Assembly: GCF_001905445.1 (NCBI RefSeq) | Contig: NZ_LIVQ01000003.1 | Location: forward strand, 62,001 to 126,000 | Reading direction: 5' to 3' | DNA length: 64,000 nt | Origin: Streptomyces sp. CB00455 | GTDB lineage: Bacteria; Actinomycetota; Actinomycetes; Streptomycetales; Streptomycetaceae | Shown here: piece after piece, positions 42,574 to 52,625 of the stretch | How the letters are laid out: every line of letters starts with the position of its first letter | Numbering within the stretch: the first letter of the stretch is position 1 | Position numbers and translations under genes: made by a program | Notes under the pieces: model-generated | Database searches by the model: none | Seen by the model: the letters and a program-made list of their open reading frames with translations, nothing else | Told to the model about the DNA's origin: nothing

Positions 42574-43533
42574 GTGTTGAACCCCTTCGCATACATCGCC
42601 CGCCGCTGGACCCCGTCACCCCGGATCGTCCGGCGCGCCGCGTCCGCCGCGCTCCTGATGAGCGTGGTCATCGTCGTCACCGGCGGCGCGGTGCGGCTGA
42701 CCGGTTCCGGTCTCGGCTGCGACACCTGGCCCAAGTGCACCGACGACAGCCTCGTCGCGACGCCCGCCCAGGGCTTCCACGGGGCCGTCGAGTTCGGCAA
42801 CCGGATGCTCACCTACGTGCTCTGCGCGGCCGTGGGCTGGGGCATCCTCGCGGCACGCTCGGCCAAGCCGTGGCGGCACGTGCTGACGCGGCTCGGCTGG
42901 GTCCAGTTCGCCATCGTCATGGCCAACGCCGTACTGGGCGGCATCACCGTCATGACCGGCCTCAACCCCTACAGCGTCGCCGGGCACTTCCTGCTCGCCA
43001 CCTCCCTGATCACGGTGACGACGGTGACCTGGCAGCGCACCCGGGAGGGCGACACCCCGCCCCGTCCGCGCGTGCCGGGCCCGGTGCGCACACTGTCGTG
43101 GGCGATGCTCGCGGTCACCTTCGTACTGATCGCGGCCGGCACCGTGGTGACCGGCTCCGGACCGCACGCCGGCGACAGCAGCGAGATCAGGCGGATGCCG
43201 TTCGACTGGGAGGCCACCGCCCACGTGCACGCCGTGGCGGCCTGGCTGGTGTGCGCCCTGGCCGTGGCCATGTGGCTGGTGCTGCGCGTGGCCGACGCCC
43301 CGGCCGACGCCCGGGCCCGCGCCCGCGACCTGCTGGTCGTGCTCCTCGCCCAGGGGGCCGTCGGCTACGTGCAGTTCCTCACCGATCTGCCCGAGCTGCT
43401 GGTCGCCGCCCACATGCTCGGCTCCTGCTTGGTGTGGATCTCGGTGCTCCGGGTCGCGCTGAGCCTGCGCGAACGGCCCGCCGACCAGGCCGGGGTCCCG
43501 GCCCAGGGCGACCCGCAGCTCACGGCCGTCTGA
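42574..43533 (+). CDS. ctaA: Heme A synthase (COX15/CtaA)
   Basis: 319 residues with eight predicted membrane segments. The first half begins VTGGAVRLTGSGLGCDTWPKC with the conserved cysteine pair, HGAVEFGNRM carries the first heme-ligand His region, and GHFLLATSL the next. The second half repeats the pattern with AGTVVTGSGPHAGD, HVHAVAAWL and VAAHMLGSCLVW. The enzyme oxidises the C8 methyl of heme O to give heme A for cytochrome aa3 oxidase. The GTG start follows a leaderless -10 box. The ctaB gene lies 1.7 kb away on the other strand. Confidence 0.95.
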   Translation: MLNPFAYIARRWTPSPRIVRRAASAALLMSVVIVVTGGAVRLTGSGLGCDTWPKCTDDSLVATPAQGFHGAVEFGNRMLTYVLCAAVGWGILAARSAKPWRHVLTRLGWVQFAIVMANAVLGGITVMTGLNPYSVAGHFLLATSLITVTTVTWQRTREGDTPPRPRVPGPVRTLSWAMLAVTFVLIAAGTVVTGSGPHAGDSSEIRRMPFDWEATAHVHAVAAWLVCALAVAMWLVLRVADAPADARARARDLLVVLLAQGAVGYVQFLTDLPELLVAAHMLGSCLVWISVLRVALSLRERPADQAGVPAQGDPQLTAV

Positions 43534-43559
43534 GGAACCGCCCGGCCCGGTCGCAGCAC

Positions 43560-44687
43560 TCAGCTCCGTTCGTCCAGCCGGTAGACGCGGCGGGCATTGC
43601 CCGCCGCGACCATGGCGGCCACCCGTCCCGCGTCCCGCCAGGACCAGGACCCCTCGCCGACCCAGCCGGCCAGCACCCTGCCCAGCGCCTCCCGGAAGAC
43701 CAGGGCGCCCACCGCGCGCAGCTCGGGCAACTGCCCGCCGCCGCTGGAGAACAACAGCTTCCCGAACGGCGCGATCTCCAGCACCTCGCCCAGGACCGCC
43801 GCGGCCCGCGCCCCCGTCTGCCCCGGCCCGGCGCCCGCGTCCGCGTAGACGTGCGGGAACGCCGCGGCGAGCTGGGCGGCGTGCCGGTGGTACGGGTACC
43901 CGCCCAGCAGCACCAGCCGCGTGCCCGCGCCGGCGGTGGCCCGTACGAATTCCGTCAGGAGCGCCGGGTCGGACCGGTCCGGGCGCCGCCCCGGCTCCGC
44001 CGCTCCCGCGCCGGTGTGCAGCTGGAGCGGCAGCCCCGACGCCACCGCGCTCCACATCAGGTGCCGCAGCAGTACCGGGTCCCGTACGGCCCCGCCCGGG
44101 CGCCGCCGGGCCAGCCAGCGGTCGGCCGCCCCGCGCACCTCGCCGGGATCGGGCGGCTCCGGGGCGTAGGCCAGGGTCGCCGGATGTCCCGAGGCCGCGC
44201 CGCAGGTGAAGGCCGTGGCACCGGTGGCGGCGTGGTGCACGGCCTGCGCGAGGTTGGCCAGGAAGGCGGCCACCGTGCCGGAGGTGTCCGCGGCCTGCTC
44301 GGCCAGGAGCTCCAGCCGGACCGCCTCGAAGGCGTCGGCGTCCCCGGCCAGGCCCAGCTCCTTGGGGCCGGTGAGGTCCCCGGGCACGCCGGTGTCGACC
44401 AGGTAGGCGGCGACCCGCGAGCCCCTCAGCAGCAGCCGCGCGGACTCGGCGGTGCCCAGCTCGCGCCGCCGGGCCAGGTAGCGGGCGGGGGTGGCGTGCG
44501 GCTCCAGCCCGAGCAGCGGCGGACACCAGCGGCGCACCGCGAAGCCGGTCTGGGTGTCGAAGAAGGTGGTACCGGCGGCGGGCGGACCCGCCGACCGGAT
44601 CAGCTGGGCCTCGAAGGTGCCCAGGCCCAGCTCCGTACGGAGGAATCCGTGGCAGTACTGGTCCACCAGGGGCGGCGTTTCGATCAT
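43560..44687 (-). CDS. Amidohydrolase family protein (Amidohydro_2-like)
   Basis: 375 residues. VDQYCHGFL near the start, LPLQLHTGAG in the middle, VLLGGYPYHRHAAQLAAAFPHVYADA and GKLLFSSGGGQLPE near the end give the pattern of the Amidohydro_2 branch, but the usual HxH is replaced by QYCH and the last aspartate by serine. It may be a diverged or inactive member, or use a different metal set. Two cysteines (CHG and TCGAASG) are present. It converges with ctaA and is transcribed away from the small gene at 44886. Confidence 0.75.
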   Translation of the reverse strand: MIETPPLVDQYCHGFLRTELGLGTFEAQLIRSAGPPAAGTTFFDTQTGFAVRRWCPPLLGLEPHATPARYLARRRELGTAESARLLLRGSRVAAYLVDTGVPGDLTGPKELGLAGDADAFEAVRLELLAEQAADTSGTVAAFLANLAQAVHHAATGATAFTCGAASGHPATLAYAPEPPDPGEVRGAADRWLARRRPGGAVRDPVLLRHLMWSAVASGLPLQLHTGAGAAEPGRRPDRSDPALLTEFVRATAGAGTRLVLLGGYPYHRHAAQLAAAFPHVYADAGAGPGQTGARAAAVLGEVLEIAPFGKLLFSSGGGQLPELRAVGALVFREALGRVLAGWVGEGSWSWRDAGRVAAMVAAGNARRVYRLDERS

Positions 44688-44885
44688 CCGGGCATCCCGT
44701 TGCGGACGTGAGGAAGGGGCTTCCACACGTCCTAACGGGTGCGCGGGGTGTGAGGTGTTGCTCGCGCTGTTGACCGACCGCCCCCCGCACGGGCGAGCGG
44801 GGCCCGGGAAATCCTTCCGCGGCAAGGACCGGCCGGGCTCCGGGGACCGCGGAGGGAAGGACCCGGGGGAGGCGGGCGGTGCAGG

Positions 44886-45245
44886 TCAGGCCGCCGGGTT
44901 CGCGGCTCCGCCGATCTGGATGCCGGCCATCCGCGTCCACTCGTAGGGTCCGGTGCGCACGCGTGCGGCGAACTCCCCGTCGAACTCCTCGTGGAGCGTC
45001 AGGCCGGCCTTTTCGGCGGCCAGCTGCGCCACGGGGAAGGCGGGGGCCACCAGGTCGCCCCACGCGCCGTCGGCGCCGACGAGGACGATGCGGGTGCCGG
45101 CCTGGCCGATGTGGGCCAGGTGGCCTTCGGCGCCGCCGTGCTCCCGGGCGAACGCGCCGATCTGGCGGGCGAGCCTGGCCGCCTTGCGGCCCTGCTTCTT
45201 GTCCTCGGCGCCGGTGGCCTGTGCGGTCTGTGCGGTATCTGCCAT
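44886..45245 (-). CDS. Small conserved protein of unknown function
   Basis: 119 residues, soluble, no cysteine. A Lys/Arg-rich N-terminal segment (EDKKQGRKAARLARQIGAFA) is followed by an alpha/beta-looking part with HLAHIGQAGTRIVLVGADGAWGDLVAP and a closing YEWTRMAGIQIGG. No family was recognised. It ends 24 bases after ctaB stops upstream on the same strand, so the two may be cotranscribed, and conservation beside ctaB in Streptomyces would fit a minor role in that region. Confidence 0.7.
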   Translation of the reverse strand: MADTAQTAQATGAEDKKQGRKAARLARQIGAFAREHGGAEGHLAHIGQAGTRIVLVGADGAWGDLVAPAFPVAQLAAEKAGLTLHEEFDGEFAARVRTGPYEWTRMAGIQIGGAANPAA

Positions 45246-45269
45246 GGACAGCATGCTACCGGCGGGTAA

Positions 45270-46211
45270 TCAACGGAGGAAGGGATCCACGGCGACCGCC
45301 ACGAAGAGCAGCGACACATAGGTGATGGACCAGTGGAACAGGCGCATCTCCTTGAGCTTCGCGCCGGTCACGCCCGCCTTGGCGCGCGTATTCAGCCCGT
45401 GCGCCTCCCACAGCCACCAGCCGCCCGCGAGCAGCGCGACCGAGGTGTAGAACCAGCCGGTGTACCCCAGAGGGGTGAGCAGCAGCGAGACCGCGACCAT
45501 CACCCAGCTGTAGAGGACGATCTGCCGGGAGACCGCCTTGTTGCCCGCCACGACGGGGAGCATCGGCACGCCGACCCGCGCGTAGTCGTCCTTCACCTTC
45601 ATGGACAGCGGCCAGTAGTGCGGCGGCGTCCAGAAGAAGATGACGAGGAAGAGGATGACCGCGGCCCAGGAGACCTCGTTCTTGACGGCGGACCAGCCGA
45701 TCAGCACCGGCATGCAGCCGGCGATGCCGCCCCAGACGATGTTCTGGGCGGTGCGCCGCTTCAGCAGCATCGTGTAGACGACGACGTAGAAGAGGAGCGC
45801 GCCGAGCGCGAGGGCGGCCGACAGCCAGTTGATCAGCAGGCCGAAGAAGAGGGTCGAGACCACCCCGAGGGTGATGCCGAAGACCAGGCACTCGCGGGGA
45901 CTGACCATGCCGGTCACCAGCGGCCGCTGCGACGTCCGGTCCATCAGCGCGTCGATGTCGCGGTCGATGTACATGTTCAGCGCGTTGGCGCCGCCCGCGG
46001 AGAGGTAGCCGCCGAAGCAGGTCGCGAGGACCAGCCACAGCGACGGCACGCCCTGCTCGGCGAGGAACATCACCGGCACGGTCGTGATGAGCAGGAGCTC
46101 GATGATCCGCGGCTTCGTCAGTGCCACGAAAGCCATGGCCCGGGCCCCGAACGGCCGGTGACCGGGGCTCGTCCCGAGCACCCCCGCTGGACGGGATTCG
46201 ACGGCCGTCAC
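45270..46211 (-). CDS. ctaB: Protoheme IX farnesyltransferase (heme O synthase)
   Basis: 313 residues, a UbiA-type prenyltransferase with about eight membrane segments. The first Asp-rich motif is [19 protein letters not shown] and the second region is [18 protein letters not shown] (with the family's KDDY). Heme O is the substrate of CtaA. The GTG at 46211 is preceded by AGGGG at a suitable distance; other GTGs at 46217 are also possible. It is divergent from tkt, as in mycobacteria. Confidence 0.94.
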   Translation of the reverse strand: MTAVESRPAGVLGTSPGHRPFGARAMAFVALTKPRIIELLLITTVPVMFLAEQGVPSLWLVLATCFGGYLSAGGANALNMYIDRDIDALMDRTSQRPLVTGMVSPRECLVFGITLGVVSTLFFGLLINWLSAALALGALLFYVVVYTMLLKRRTAQNIVWGGIAGCMPVLIGWSAVKNEVSWAAVILFLVIFFWTPPHYWPLSMKVKDDYARVGVPMLPVVAGNKAVSRQIVLYSWVMVAVSLLLTPLGYTGWFYTSVALLAGGWWLWEAHGLNTRAKAGVTGAKLKEMRLFHWSITYVSLLFVAVAVDPFLR

Positions 46212-46540
46212 GCACACCCCTGAGAGAGAATCCAGCAAGCTCCGACCGGGAGCCCCCGATATGAAGGCCCGGCAAGGGCTTGCGCGTACCACGCCACTCT
46301 AGACGTTGCGCTTACCTCGCCCCGCGCGGGGGTCGGCTCGTGTTGGACCGGGCGGACCGGGCATACGAACCACGCAGGGCGGACGGGCCCCCTGGCGGGC
46401 AGGTGAACGCGGGCTGCCGACGTGGTGACGTACCGCGGGCACTCGAATAGCTGCACGCCGTGGCGGGGGTAGGCTCGGAATCGCGCCGGTGCACCGTTCG
46501 TCACCGGGAACAGACATGTGGAGAGGAGCCCTGACCCACG
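46212..46540. other. Divergent intergenic region between ctaB and tkt, no gene
   Basis: The 329-base gap holds divergent promoters. TAGGCT at 46470-46475 is a plausible -10 box for tkt. No RNA gene or protein-coding frame was recognised. Confidence 0.45.
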
Positions 46541-48643
46541 GTGAGCACCAAGCCGACCACCACAGAGCTCGAGTGGACCGAACTGGACCAGCGGGCCGTC
46601 GACACCGCCCGCATCCTGGCCGCTGACGCGGTCCAGAAGGTCGGAAACGGCCACCCCGGTACGGCGATGAGCCTGGCCCCCGCCGCGTACACCCTCTTCC
46701 AGAAGGTGATGCGGCACGACCCGTCGGACCCCGAGTGGGTCGGCCGCGACCGCTTCGTGCTCTCCGCGGGCCATTCGTCCCTCACGCTGTACACCCAGCT
46801 GTACCTCGCCGGTTTCGGGCTGGAGCTCGCGGACCTGGAGGCGTTCCGCACCTGGGGCTCCAAGACCCCGGGCCACCCGGAGTACGGCCACACCACCGGC
46901 GTGGAGACGACGACCGGCCCGCTGGGCCAGGGCGTCGCCAACGCGGTGGGCATGGCCATGGCCTCGCGCTACGAGCGCGGCCTGTTCGACCCCGAGGCCC
47001 CCGAGGGCACCTCGCCGTTCGACCACATGATCTACGCGATCGCGGGTGACGGCTGCCTTCAGGAGGGCATCTCCCACGAGGCGTCGGCGCTGGCCGGCCA
47101 CCAGAAGCTCGGCAACCTGGTGCTGCTGTGGGACGACAACCACATCTCCATCGAGGGCGACACTGAGACGGCCGTCTCCGAGGACACCCTCAAGCGCTAC
47201 GAGGCGTACGGCTGGCACGTGCAGCGCGTCGAGCAGCTGGAGAACGGCGACCTCGACCCGAAGGCACTGTTCGCCGCCCTCCAGGCCGCCAAGGCCGAGA
47301 CCGGCCGGCCGTCCTTCATCGCCGCCCGCTCGATCATCGCCTGGCCGGCCCCGCACGCCCAGGGCACCGAGGCCGCGCACGGCTCGGCGCTCGGCGACGA
47401 CGAGGTCGCGGCGACCAAGCGCGTGCTCGGCTTCGACCCGGAGAAGACCTTCGAGGTCGCCGACGAGGTCCTGACGCACACCCGCAAGGCGGTCGACCGC
47501 GGCCGCGAGGCCAAGGCCGCCTGGGAGAAGGACTTCTCCGCCTGGCGCACCGCCAATCCGCAGCGCGCGGCCGACTTCGACCGCATCAACGCCAACGAGC
47601 TGCCCGCGGGCTGGGAGGACGAGCTCCCCGCCTTCGAGACCGGCAAGGCCGTCGCCACGCGCGCCGCCTCCGGCAAGGTGCTGGAGGCCCTCGGCGCGGT
47701 CGTCCCGGAGCTGTGGGGCGGCTCGGCCGACCTGGCCGGCTCCAACAACACCACCATCGACAAGACCTCCTCGTTCCTGCCGGTGGGCAACCCGCTGCCG
47801 GAGGCCGACGCGTACGGCCGCACCATCCACTTCGGCATCCGCGAGCACGCCATGGCCGCGACCATGAACGGCATCGCCCTGCACGGCCACACCCGCATCT
47901 ACGGCGGCACCTTCCTGGTGTTCTCCGACTACATGCGCAACGCCGTCCGCCTCTCCGCGCTGATGCACCTGCCGGTGACCTACGTGTGGACGCACGACTC
48001 CATCGGCCTCGGCGAGGACGGCCCCACGCACCAGCCGGTCGAGCACCTGGCCTCGCTGCGCGCCATCCCGGGCCTGAACGTGGTCCGCCCGGCCGACGCC
48101 AACGAGACCGCCATCGCGTGGCGCGAGATCATGAGGCGCCACACCAAGGTGTTCGGCAAGGGCGCCCCGCACGGGCTGGCGCTGACCCGCCAGGGCGTGC
48201 CGACGTACGACCGCAACGAGGACGCCGCCAAGGGCGGGTACGTGCTGTTCGACGCCGAGGGTCCCGAGGGCGAGGCCGTCGAGCCGCAGGTGCTCCTCAT
48301 CGGCACCGGCTCCGAGGTCCAGCTCGCCGTCGCCGCGCGCGAGGCGCTGCAGGCCGAGGGCGTCCCGGCGCGCGTGGTCTCGATGCCGTCCGTCGAGTGG
48401 TTCGAGGAGCAGGACCAGGCGTACAAGGACAGCGTCCTGCCGCCGTCCGTGAAGGCCCGCGTGGCGGTCGAGGCGGGCATCGGCCTGACCTGGCACCGCT
48501 ACGTCGGCGACGCGGGCCGGATCGTCTCGCTGGAGCACTTCGGTGCCTCGGCCGACGCCAAGGTGCTGTTCCGCGAGTTCGGTTTCACCCCCGAGGCCGT
48601 GACCGCGGCGGCCAGGGACTCCATCGCCGCCGCCGCGCGCTGA
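46541..48643 (+). CDS. tkt: Transketolase
   Basis: 700 residues. The thiamine diphosphate half has [42 protein letters not shown] and the metal motif [13 protein letters not shown]...WDDNHIS. The middle domain has [18 protein letters not shown] and [24 protein letters not shown]. The C-terminal domain is complete. It starts at a GTG with GGAGAGGAG upstream. It leads the pentose phosphate set tkt-tal-zwf-opcA-pgl, which provides NADPH and pentoses. Confidence 0.97.
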   Translation: MSTKPTTTELEWTELDQRAVDTARILAADAVQKVGNGHPGTAMSLAPAAYTLFQKVMRHDPSDPEWVGRDRFVLSAGHSSLTLYTQLYLAGFGLELADLEAFRTWGSKTPGHPEYGHTTGVETTTGPLGQGVANAVGMAMASRYERGLFDPEAPEGTSPFDHMIYAIAGDGCLQEGISHEASALAGHQKLGNLVLLWDDNHISIEGDTETAVSEDTLKRYEAYGWHVQRVEQLENGDLDPKALFAALQAAKAETGRPSFIAARSIIAWPAPHAQGTEAAHGSALGDDEVAATKRVLGFDPEKTFEVADEVLTHTRKAVDRGREAKAAWEKDFSAWRTANPQRAADFDRINANELPAGWEDELPAFETGKAVATRAASGKVLEALGAVVPELWGGSADLAGSNNTTIDKTSSFLPVGNPLPEADAYGRTIHFGIREHAMAATMNGIALHGHTRIYGGTFLVFSDYMRNAVRLSALMHLPVTYVWTHDSIGLGEDGPTHQPVEHLASLRAIPGLNVVRPADANETAIAWREIMRRHTKVFGKGAPHGLALTRQGVPTYDRNEDAAKGGYVLFDAEGPEGEAVEPQVLLIGTGSEVQLAVAAREALQAEGVPARVVSMPSVEWFEEQDQAYKDSVLPPSVKARVAVEAGIGLTWHRYVGDAGRIVSLEHFGASADAKVLFREFGFTPEAVTAAARDSIAAAAR

Positions 48644-48678
48644 CGCCGGTACAAGACCCAGTAGGAGATGCAATTCCC

Positions 48679-49797
48679 ATGACAGACGCACTCAAGCGCC
48701 TCTCCGACGAAGGCGTGGCGATCTGGCTGGACGACCTGTCCCGCAAGCGCATCACGTCCGGCAACCTGGCGGAGCTCATCGACCAGTCGCACGTGGTCGG
48801 TGTCACCACCAACCCGTCGATCTTCCAGAAGGCGATCAGCGAGGGCGACGGCTACGACCAGCAGCTCGCCGACCTGGCGGTCCGCCGGGTCACCGTCGAG
48901 GAAGCCCTCCGCATGATCACGACGGCGGACGTCCGCGACGCCGCCGACATCCTGCGCCCGGTGTTCGACCGCACCGACGGCCAGGACGGCCGCGTGTCGA
49001 TCGAGGTCGACCCGCGCCTGGCCCACAACACCGCGGCCACCGTCGCCGAGGCCAAGCAGCTGGCCTGGCTGGTGGACCGTCCGAACACGCTCATCAAGAT
49101 CCCGGCGACCATGGGCGGCCTGCCCGCGATCTCCGAGGTCATCGGCCGGGGCATCAGCGTGAACGTGACGCTGATCTTCTCGCTGGAGCGCTACCGCGAG
49201 GTCATGGACGGGTACCTGACGGGCCTGGAGAAGGCCAAGGCCGCCGGCCTGGACCTCTCCGAGATCCACTCGGTCGCCTCCTTCTTCGTGTCCCGCGTGG
49301 ACAGCGAGATCGACAAGCGCCTGGACGCCATCGGCACCGACGAGGCCAAGGCCCTGAAGGGCAAGGCGGCGCTCGCCAACGCCCGTCTGGCCTACCAGGC
49401 GTACGAGGAGGTCTTCTCCTCGGACCGCTGGGCCGCCCTGGAGCGTGTGGGCGCCAACAAGCAGCGTCCGCTGTGGGCCTCCACGGGCGTCAAGGACCCG
49501 GCGTACAAGGACACCCTGTACGTGGACGACCTGGTCGCGCCCAACACGGTGAACACCATGCCCGAGGCCACCCTGGAGGCCACCGCCGACCACGGGCAGA
49601 TCACGGGCGACACCGTGCGCGGCTCCTACGAGCAGGCCCGCGCCGAGCTCGACGCGATCGCGAAGCTGGGCATTTCGTACGACGATGTGGTGCAGCAGCT
49701 GGAGGACGAGGGCGTCGAGAAGTTCGAGGCGTCCTGGAACGACCTGCTGAAGTCGACCGAGGCGGAGCTCGTGCGCCTGGCCCCCGCGGAGGACTGA
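48679..49797 (+). CDS. tal: Transaldolase
   Basis: 372 residues, the long actinobacterial/cyanobacterial type. GVTTNPSIF is the typical N-terminal strand, the Schiff-base lysine is Lys140 in LIKIPAT, and the C-terminal part has [14 protein letters not shown] and [14 protein letters not shown]. It exchanges dihydroxyacetone units between sedoheptulose-7-phosphate and glyceraldehyde-3-phosphate. AGGAG precedes the ATG. It lies 35 bases after tkt and five bases before zwf. Confidence 0.97.
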   Translation: MTDALKRLSDEGVAIWLDDLSRKRITSGNLAELIDQSHVVGVTTNPSIFQKAISEGDGYDQQLADLAVRRVTVEEALRMITTADVRDAADILRPVFDRTDGQDGRVSIEVDPRLAHNTAATVAEAKQLAWLVDRPNTLIKIPATMGGLPAISEVIGRGISVNVTLIFSLERYREVMDGYLTGLEKAKAAGLDLSEIHSVASFFVSRVDSEIDKRLDAIGTDEAKALKGKAALANARLAYQAYEEVFSSDRWAALERVGANKQRPLWASTGVKDPAYKDTLYVDDLVAPNTVNTMPEATLEATADHGQITGDTVRGSYEQARAELDAIAKLGISYDDVVQQLEDEGVEKFEASWNDLLKSTEAELVRLAPAED

Positions 49798-49802
49798 GTA
49801 TT

Positions 49803-51329
49803 TTGACGGTGATCGGAGCGAACCCGCTTCGTGACGCACAGGACCGGCGGCTCCCGCGCATCGCGGGGCCGTCCGGCCTGGTCATTTTCGGCGTCACGGG
49901 CGACCTGTCGCGCAAGAAGCTGATGCCTGCCGTCTACGACCTCGCCAACCGCGGCCTGCTGCCGCCGGGCTTCTCGCTGATCGGGTTCGCCCGTCGCGAG
50001 TGGCAGGACGAGGACTTCGCGCAGGAGGTCCACGACGCGGTCAAGGAGCACTCCCGCACGCCGTTTCGCGAGGAGGTCTGGCAGCAGCTCGTCCAGGGCT
50101 GCCGGTTCGTCCAGGGCGACTTCGACGACGACGAGGCCTTCGAGACGCTGAAGGCGACCATCGAGGAGCTGGACAAGGCGCAGGGCACGGGCGGCAACTT
50201 CGCCTTCTACCTGTCGGTCCCGCCGAAGTTCTTCCCCAAGGTGGTCCAGCAGCTCAAGGACCACGGTCTGGCGCAGAAGGAAGGCTCCTGGCGGCGCGCC
50301 GTCATCGAGAAGCCCTTCGGGCACGACCTGAAGAGCGCCGAGGAGCTCAACAAGGTCGTCCACGAGGTCTTCCCGCGTGACGAGGTCTTCCGGATCGACC
50401 ACTACCTCGGCAAGGAGACCGTCCAGAACATCCTGGCGCTCCGCTTCGCCAACACCATGTTCGAGCCGATCTGGAACCGGTCGTACGTCGACCACGTACA
50501 GATCACCATGGCCGAGGACATCGGCATCGGCGGCCGGGCCGGGTACTACGACGGCATCGGCGCAGCCCGTGACGTCATCCAGAACCACCTGCTCCAGCTG
50601 CTCGCGCTGACCGCGATGGAGGAGCCCGGCTCCTTCCACCCCAAGGCGCTGGTGGCGGAGAAGCTCAAGGTCCTGACGGCGGTGCAGCTGCCCGAGGACC
50701 TGGGCAAGCACACCGTGCGCGGTCAGTACGCGGCCGCCTGGCAGGGCGGCGAGAAGGTCGTCGGGTACCTCGAAGAGGACGGCATCGACCCCAAGTCGAA
50801 GACCGACACCTACGCGGCCGTCCGCCTGGAGATCAACAACCGCCGCTGGGCGGGCGTCCCGTTCTACCTGCGCACGGGCAAGCGCCTGGGCCGCCGGGTG
50901 ACCGAGATCGCGGTGGTCTTCAAGCGGGCCCCCTACCTGCCCTTCGAGTCGGGTGCGACCGAGGAGCTCGGGCAGAACGCCCTGGTCATCCGGGTCCAGC
51001 CGGACGAGGGCGTGACGGTCCGCTTCGGCTCCAAGGTTCCGGGCACCTCCATGGAGGTCCGGGACGTCACGATGGACTTCGCCTACGGCGAGTCCTTCAC
51101 GGAGTCGAGCCCCGAGGCCTACGAGCGGCTCATCCTCGACGTGCTCCTCGGCGACGCGAACCTCTTCCCGCGCCACCAGGAGGTCGAGCTCTCCTGGAAC
51201 ATCCTCGACCCGATCGAGGAGTACTGGGACAAGCACGGCAAGCCCGCGCAGTACCCGGCGGGCACGTGGGGGCCGGTCGAGGCGGACGAGATGCTCGCAC
51301 GAGACGGACGGAGCTGGCGCCGGCCATGA
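49803..51329 (+). CDS. zwf: Glucose-6-phosphate 1-dehydrogenase
   Basis: 508 residues. The NADP site is GVTGDLSRKK (30-39), the substrate and catalytic region is RIDHYLGKE (about 197-205) and the EKPFGHDLKSA loop is typical. The first enzyme of the oxidative pentose phosphate branch. The TTG at 49803 was chosen because GGAGG lies ten bases upstream; GTG 49809 would be too far from it. The stop overlaps the opcA start (ATGA), which is the usual coupling. Confidence 0.96.
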   Translation: MTVIGANPLRDAQDRRLPRIAGPSGLVIFGVTGDLSRKKLMPAVYDLANRGLLPPGFSLIGFARREWQDEDFAQEVHDAVKEHSRTPFREEVWQQLVQGCRFVQGDFDDDEAFETLKATIEELDKAQGTGGNFAFYLSVPPKFFPKVVQQLKDHGLAQKEGSWRRAVIEKPFGHDLKSAEELNKVVHEVFPRDEVFRIDHYLGKETVQNILALRFANTMFEPIWNRSYVDHVQITMAEDIGIGGRAGYYDGIGAARDVIQNHLLQLLALTAMEEPGSFHPKALVAEKLKVLTAVQLPEDLGKHTVRGQYAAAWQGGEKVVGYLEEDGIDPKSKTDTYAAVRLEINNRRWAGVPFYLRTGKRLGRRVTEIAVVFKRAPYLPFESGATEELGQNALVIRVQPDEGVTVRFGSKVPGTSMEVRDVTMDFAYGESFTESSPEAYERLILDVLLGDANLFPRHQEVELSWNILDPIEEYWDKHGKPAQYPAGTWGPVEADEMLARDGRSWRRP

Positions 51330-52402
51330 AGATCGACCTCACGGAGACCAACTCCAGCAAGATCAACGCCGCGATGGTGCAGGCGCGCCGGGACATCGGC
51401 ACGCCGGCCATCGGCATGGTCCTCACGCTGGTGATCGTGACCGACGAGGAGAACGCGTACGACGCGCTCAAGTCGGCGAACGACGCGTCCCACGAACACC
51501 CTTCGCGGATCCTCGTCGTCATCAAGCGGGTCAGCCGCTCGCCGCGCAGCCGCCAGGGCGCCCGTCTCGACGCGGAGATCCGCGTCGGTGCGGACTCCGG
51601 CAGCGGCGAGACGGTGGTGCTCCGCCTGCACGGCGAACTGGTCGACCACGCCCAGTCGGTGGTTCTCCCCCTCCTGCTCCCGGACGCCCCCGTGGTCGTC
51701 TGGTGGCCGGAGCGTGCCCCCGCCGACCTGGCCGGTGACCCGCTGGGTGCGCTCGGGCAGCGCCGGATCTCGGACACGTACTCCTGCGAGGACCCGATCG
51801 GGGTGCTGGAGGCCCGGGCGACGGCCTACGCCCCCGGGGACACGGACCTGTCCTGGACCCGGATCACCCCGTGGCGCTCCATGCTGGCGGCCGCGCTGGA
51901 CCAGCAGACCCGGACCCGCCCGGTCACCTCGGCGGTCGTCGAGGGCGAGGACGACAACCCGAGCTGCGAGCTGCTGGCCATGTGGCTGGCGGACCGTCTC
52001 GGCATCCCCGTCAAGCGGACCCTGTCGTCCGGTCCGGGCCTGACGGCCGTACGTCTGGAAACCGAGGACGGCGTGATCGTCCTGGACCGGGCGGACGGTT
52101 CGCTGGCCACGCTGTGCATGCCGGGGCAGCCCGACCGTGCGGTGGCGCTCAACCGCCGTGACACGGCCGAGCTGCTGGCGGAGGAGCTGCGCCGGCTGGA
52201 CCCGGACAACACCTACGAGGCCGCGCTGAAGTTCGGCGTGGCGCAGCTGGAGGCCGCCCAGGCGGCAGGAGCCGCGCCCGCGGCGGCGAAGCCGGCCCCC
52301 GCCAAGGCGGCTCCGGCGAAGGGCGGGGCGGCCCCGGCCAAGGCCGAGGAGCGGGCGAACGCGCCCGCGCCGAAGCCGGCCAAGAAGACGGCGGCCAAGT
52401 AA
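51326..52402 (+). CDS. opcA: Glucose-6-phosphate dehydrogenase assembly protein
   Basis: 358 residues, OpcA family, which supports activity or assembly of the G6PDH encoded just upstream. The core (about 1-305) shows GTPAIGMVLTLVIVTDEEN, the tightly conserved VVVWWPERAPADL region and NTYEAALKFGVAQLE. The last 50 residues are an Ala/Pro/Lys-rich tail (repeats of APAKA) that is longer than usual in the family. It overlaps zwf by four bases. A complex inverted repeat follows. Confidence 0.95.
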   Translation: MKIDLTETNSSKINAAMVQARRDIGTPAIGMVLTLVIVTDEENAYDALKSANDASHEHPSRILVVIKRVSRSPRSRQGARLDAEIRVGADSGSGETVVLRLHGELVDHAQSVVLPLLLPDAPVVVWWPERAPADLAGDPLGALGQRRISDTYSCEDPIGVLEARATAYAPGDTDLSWTRITPWRSMLAAALDQQTRTRPVTSAVVEGEDDNPSCELLAMWLADRLGIPVKRTLSSGPGLTAVRLETEDGVIVLDRADGSLATLCMPGQPDRAVALNRRDTAELLAEELRRLDPDNTYEAALKFGVAQLEAAQAAGAAPAAAKPAPAKAAPAKGGAAPAKAEERANAPAPKPAKKTAAK

Positions 52403-52450
52403 CGCCACCGCTGCGCCGAGTCTCCTCCCCCACCCCGCCCCCTCCCGAAA

Positions 52451-52546
52451 CCGGGCTCCGCCCCGGACCCCGCCCTCAACCGCCGCCGGGCAGGCTGATG
52501 TCAGCCCGCCCGGCGTTCGAGGCGCGGGGCCCGGGCGGAGCCCCGG
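52451..52546. repeat. Long nested inverted repeat (Streptomyces intergenic hairpin element)
   Basis: The outer arms CCGGGCTCCGCCCC and GGGCGGAGCCCCGG enclose an inner hairpin with arms CGCCGGGC and GCCCGGCG around GGCTGATGTCAGCC. This type of element, with a GGGCTCCGCCC outer arm and a GCCCGGCG inner arm, occurs after many Streptomyces genes and probably ends transcription. It lies in the 223-base gap between opcA and pgl. Confidence 0.75.
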
Positions 52547-52625
52547 GAATGGGGGGTGAGGCGGAAGGCTCAGCGCGGCGGGTTCCGCACCCGCATCCCC
52601 CGCACTACCGAGAAGGTGGCATCGC

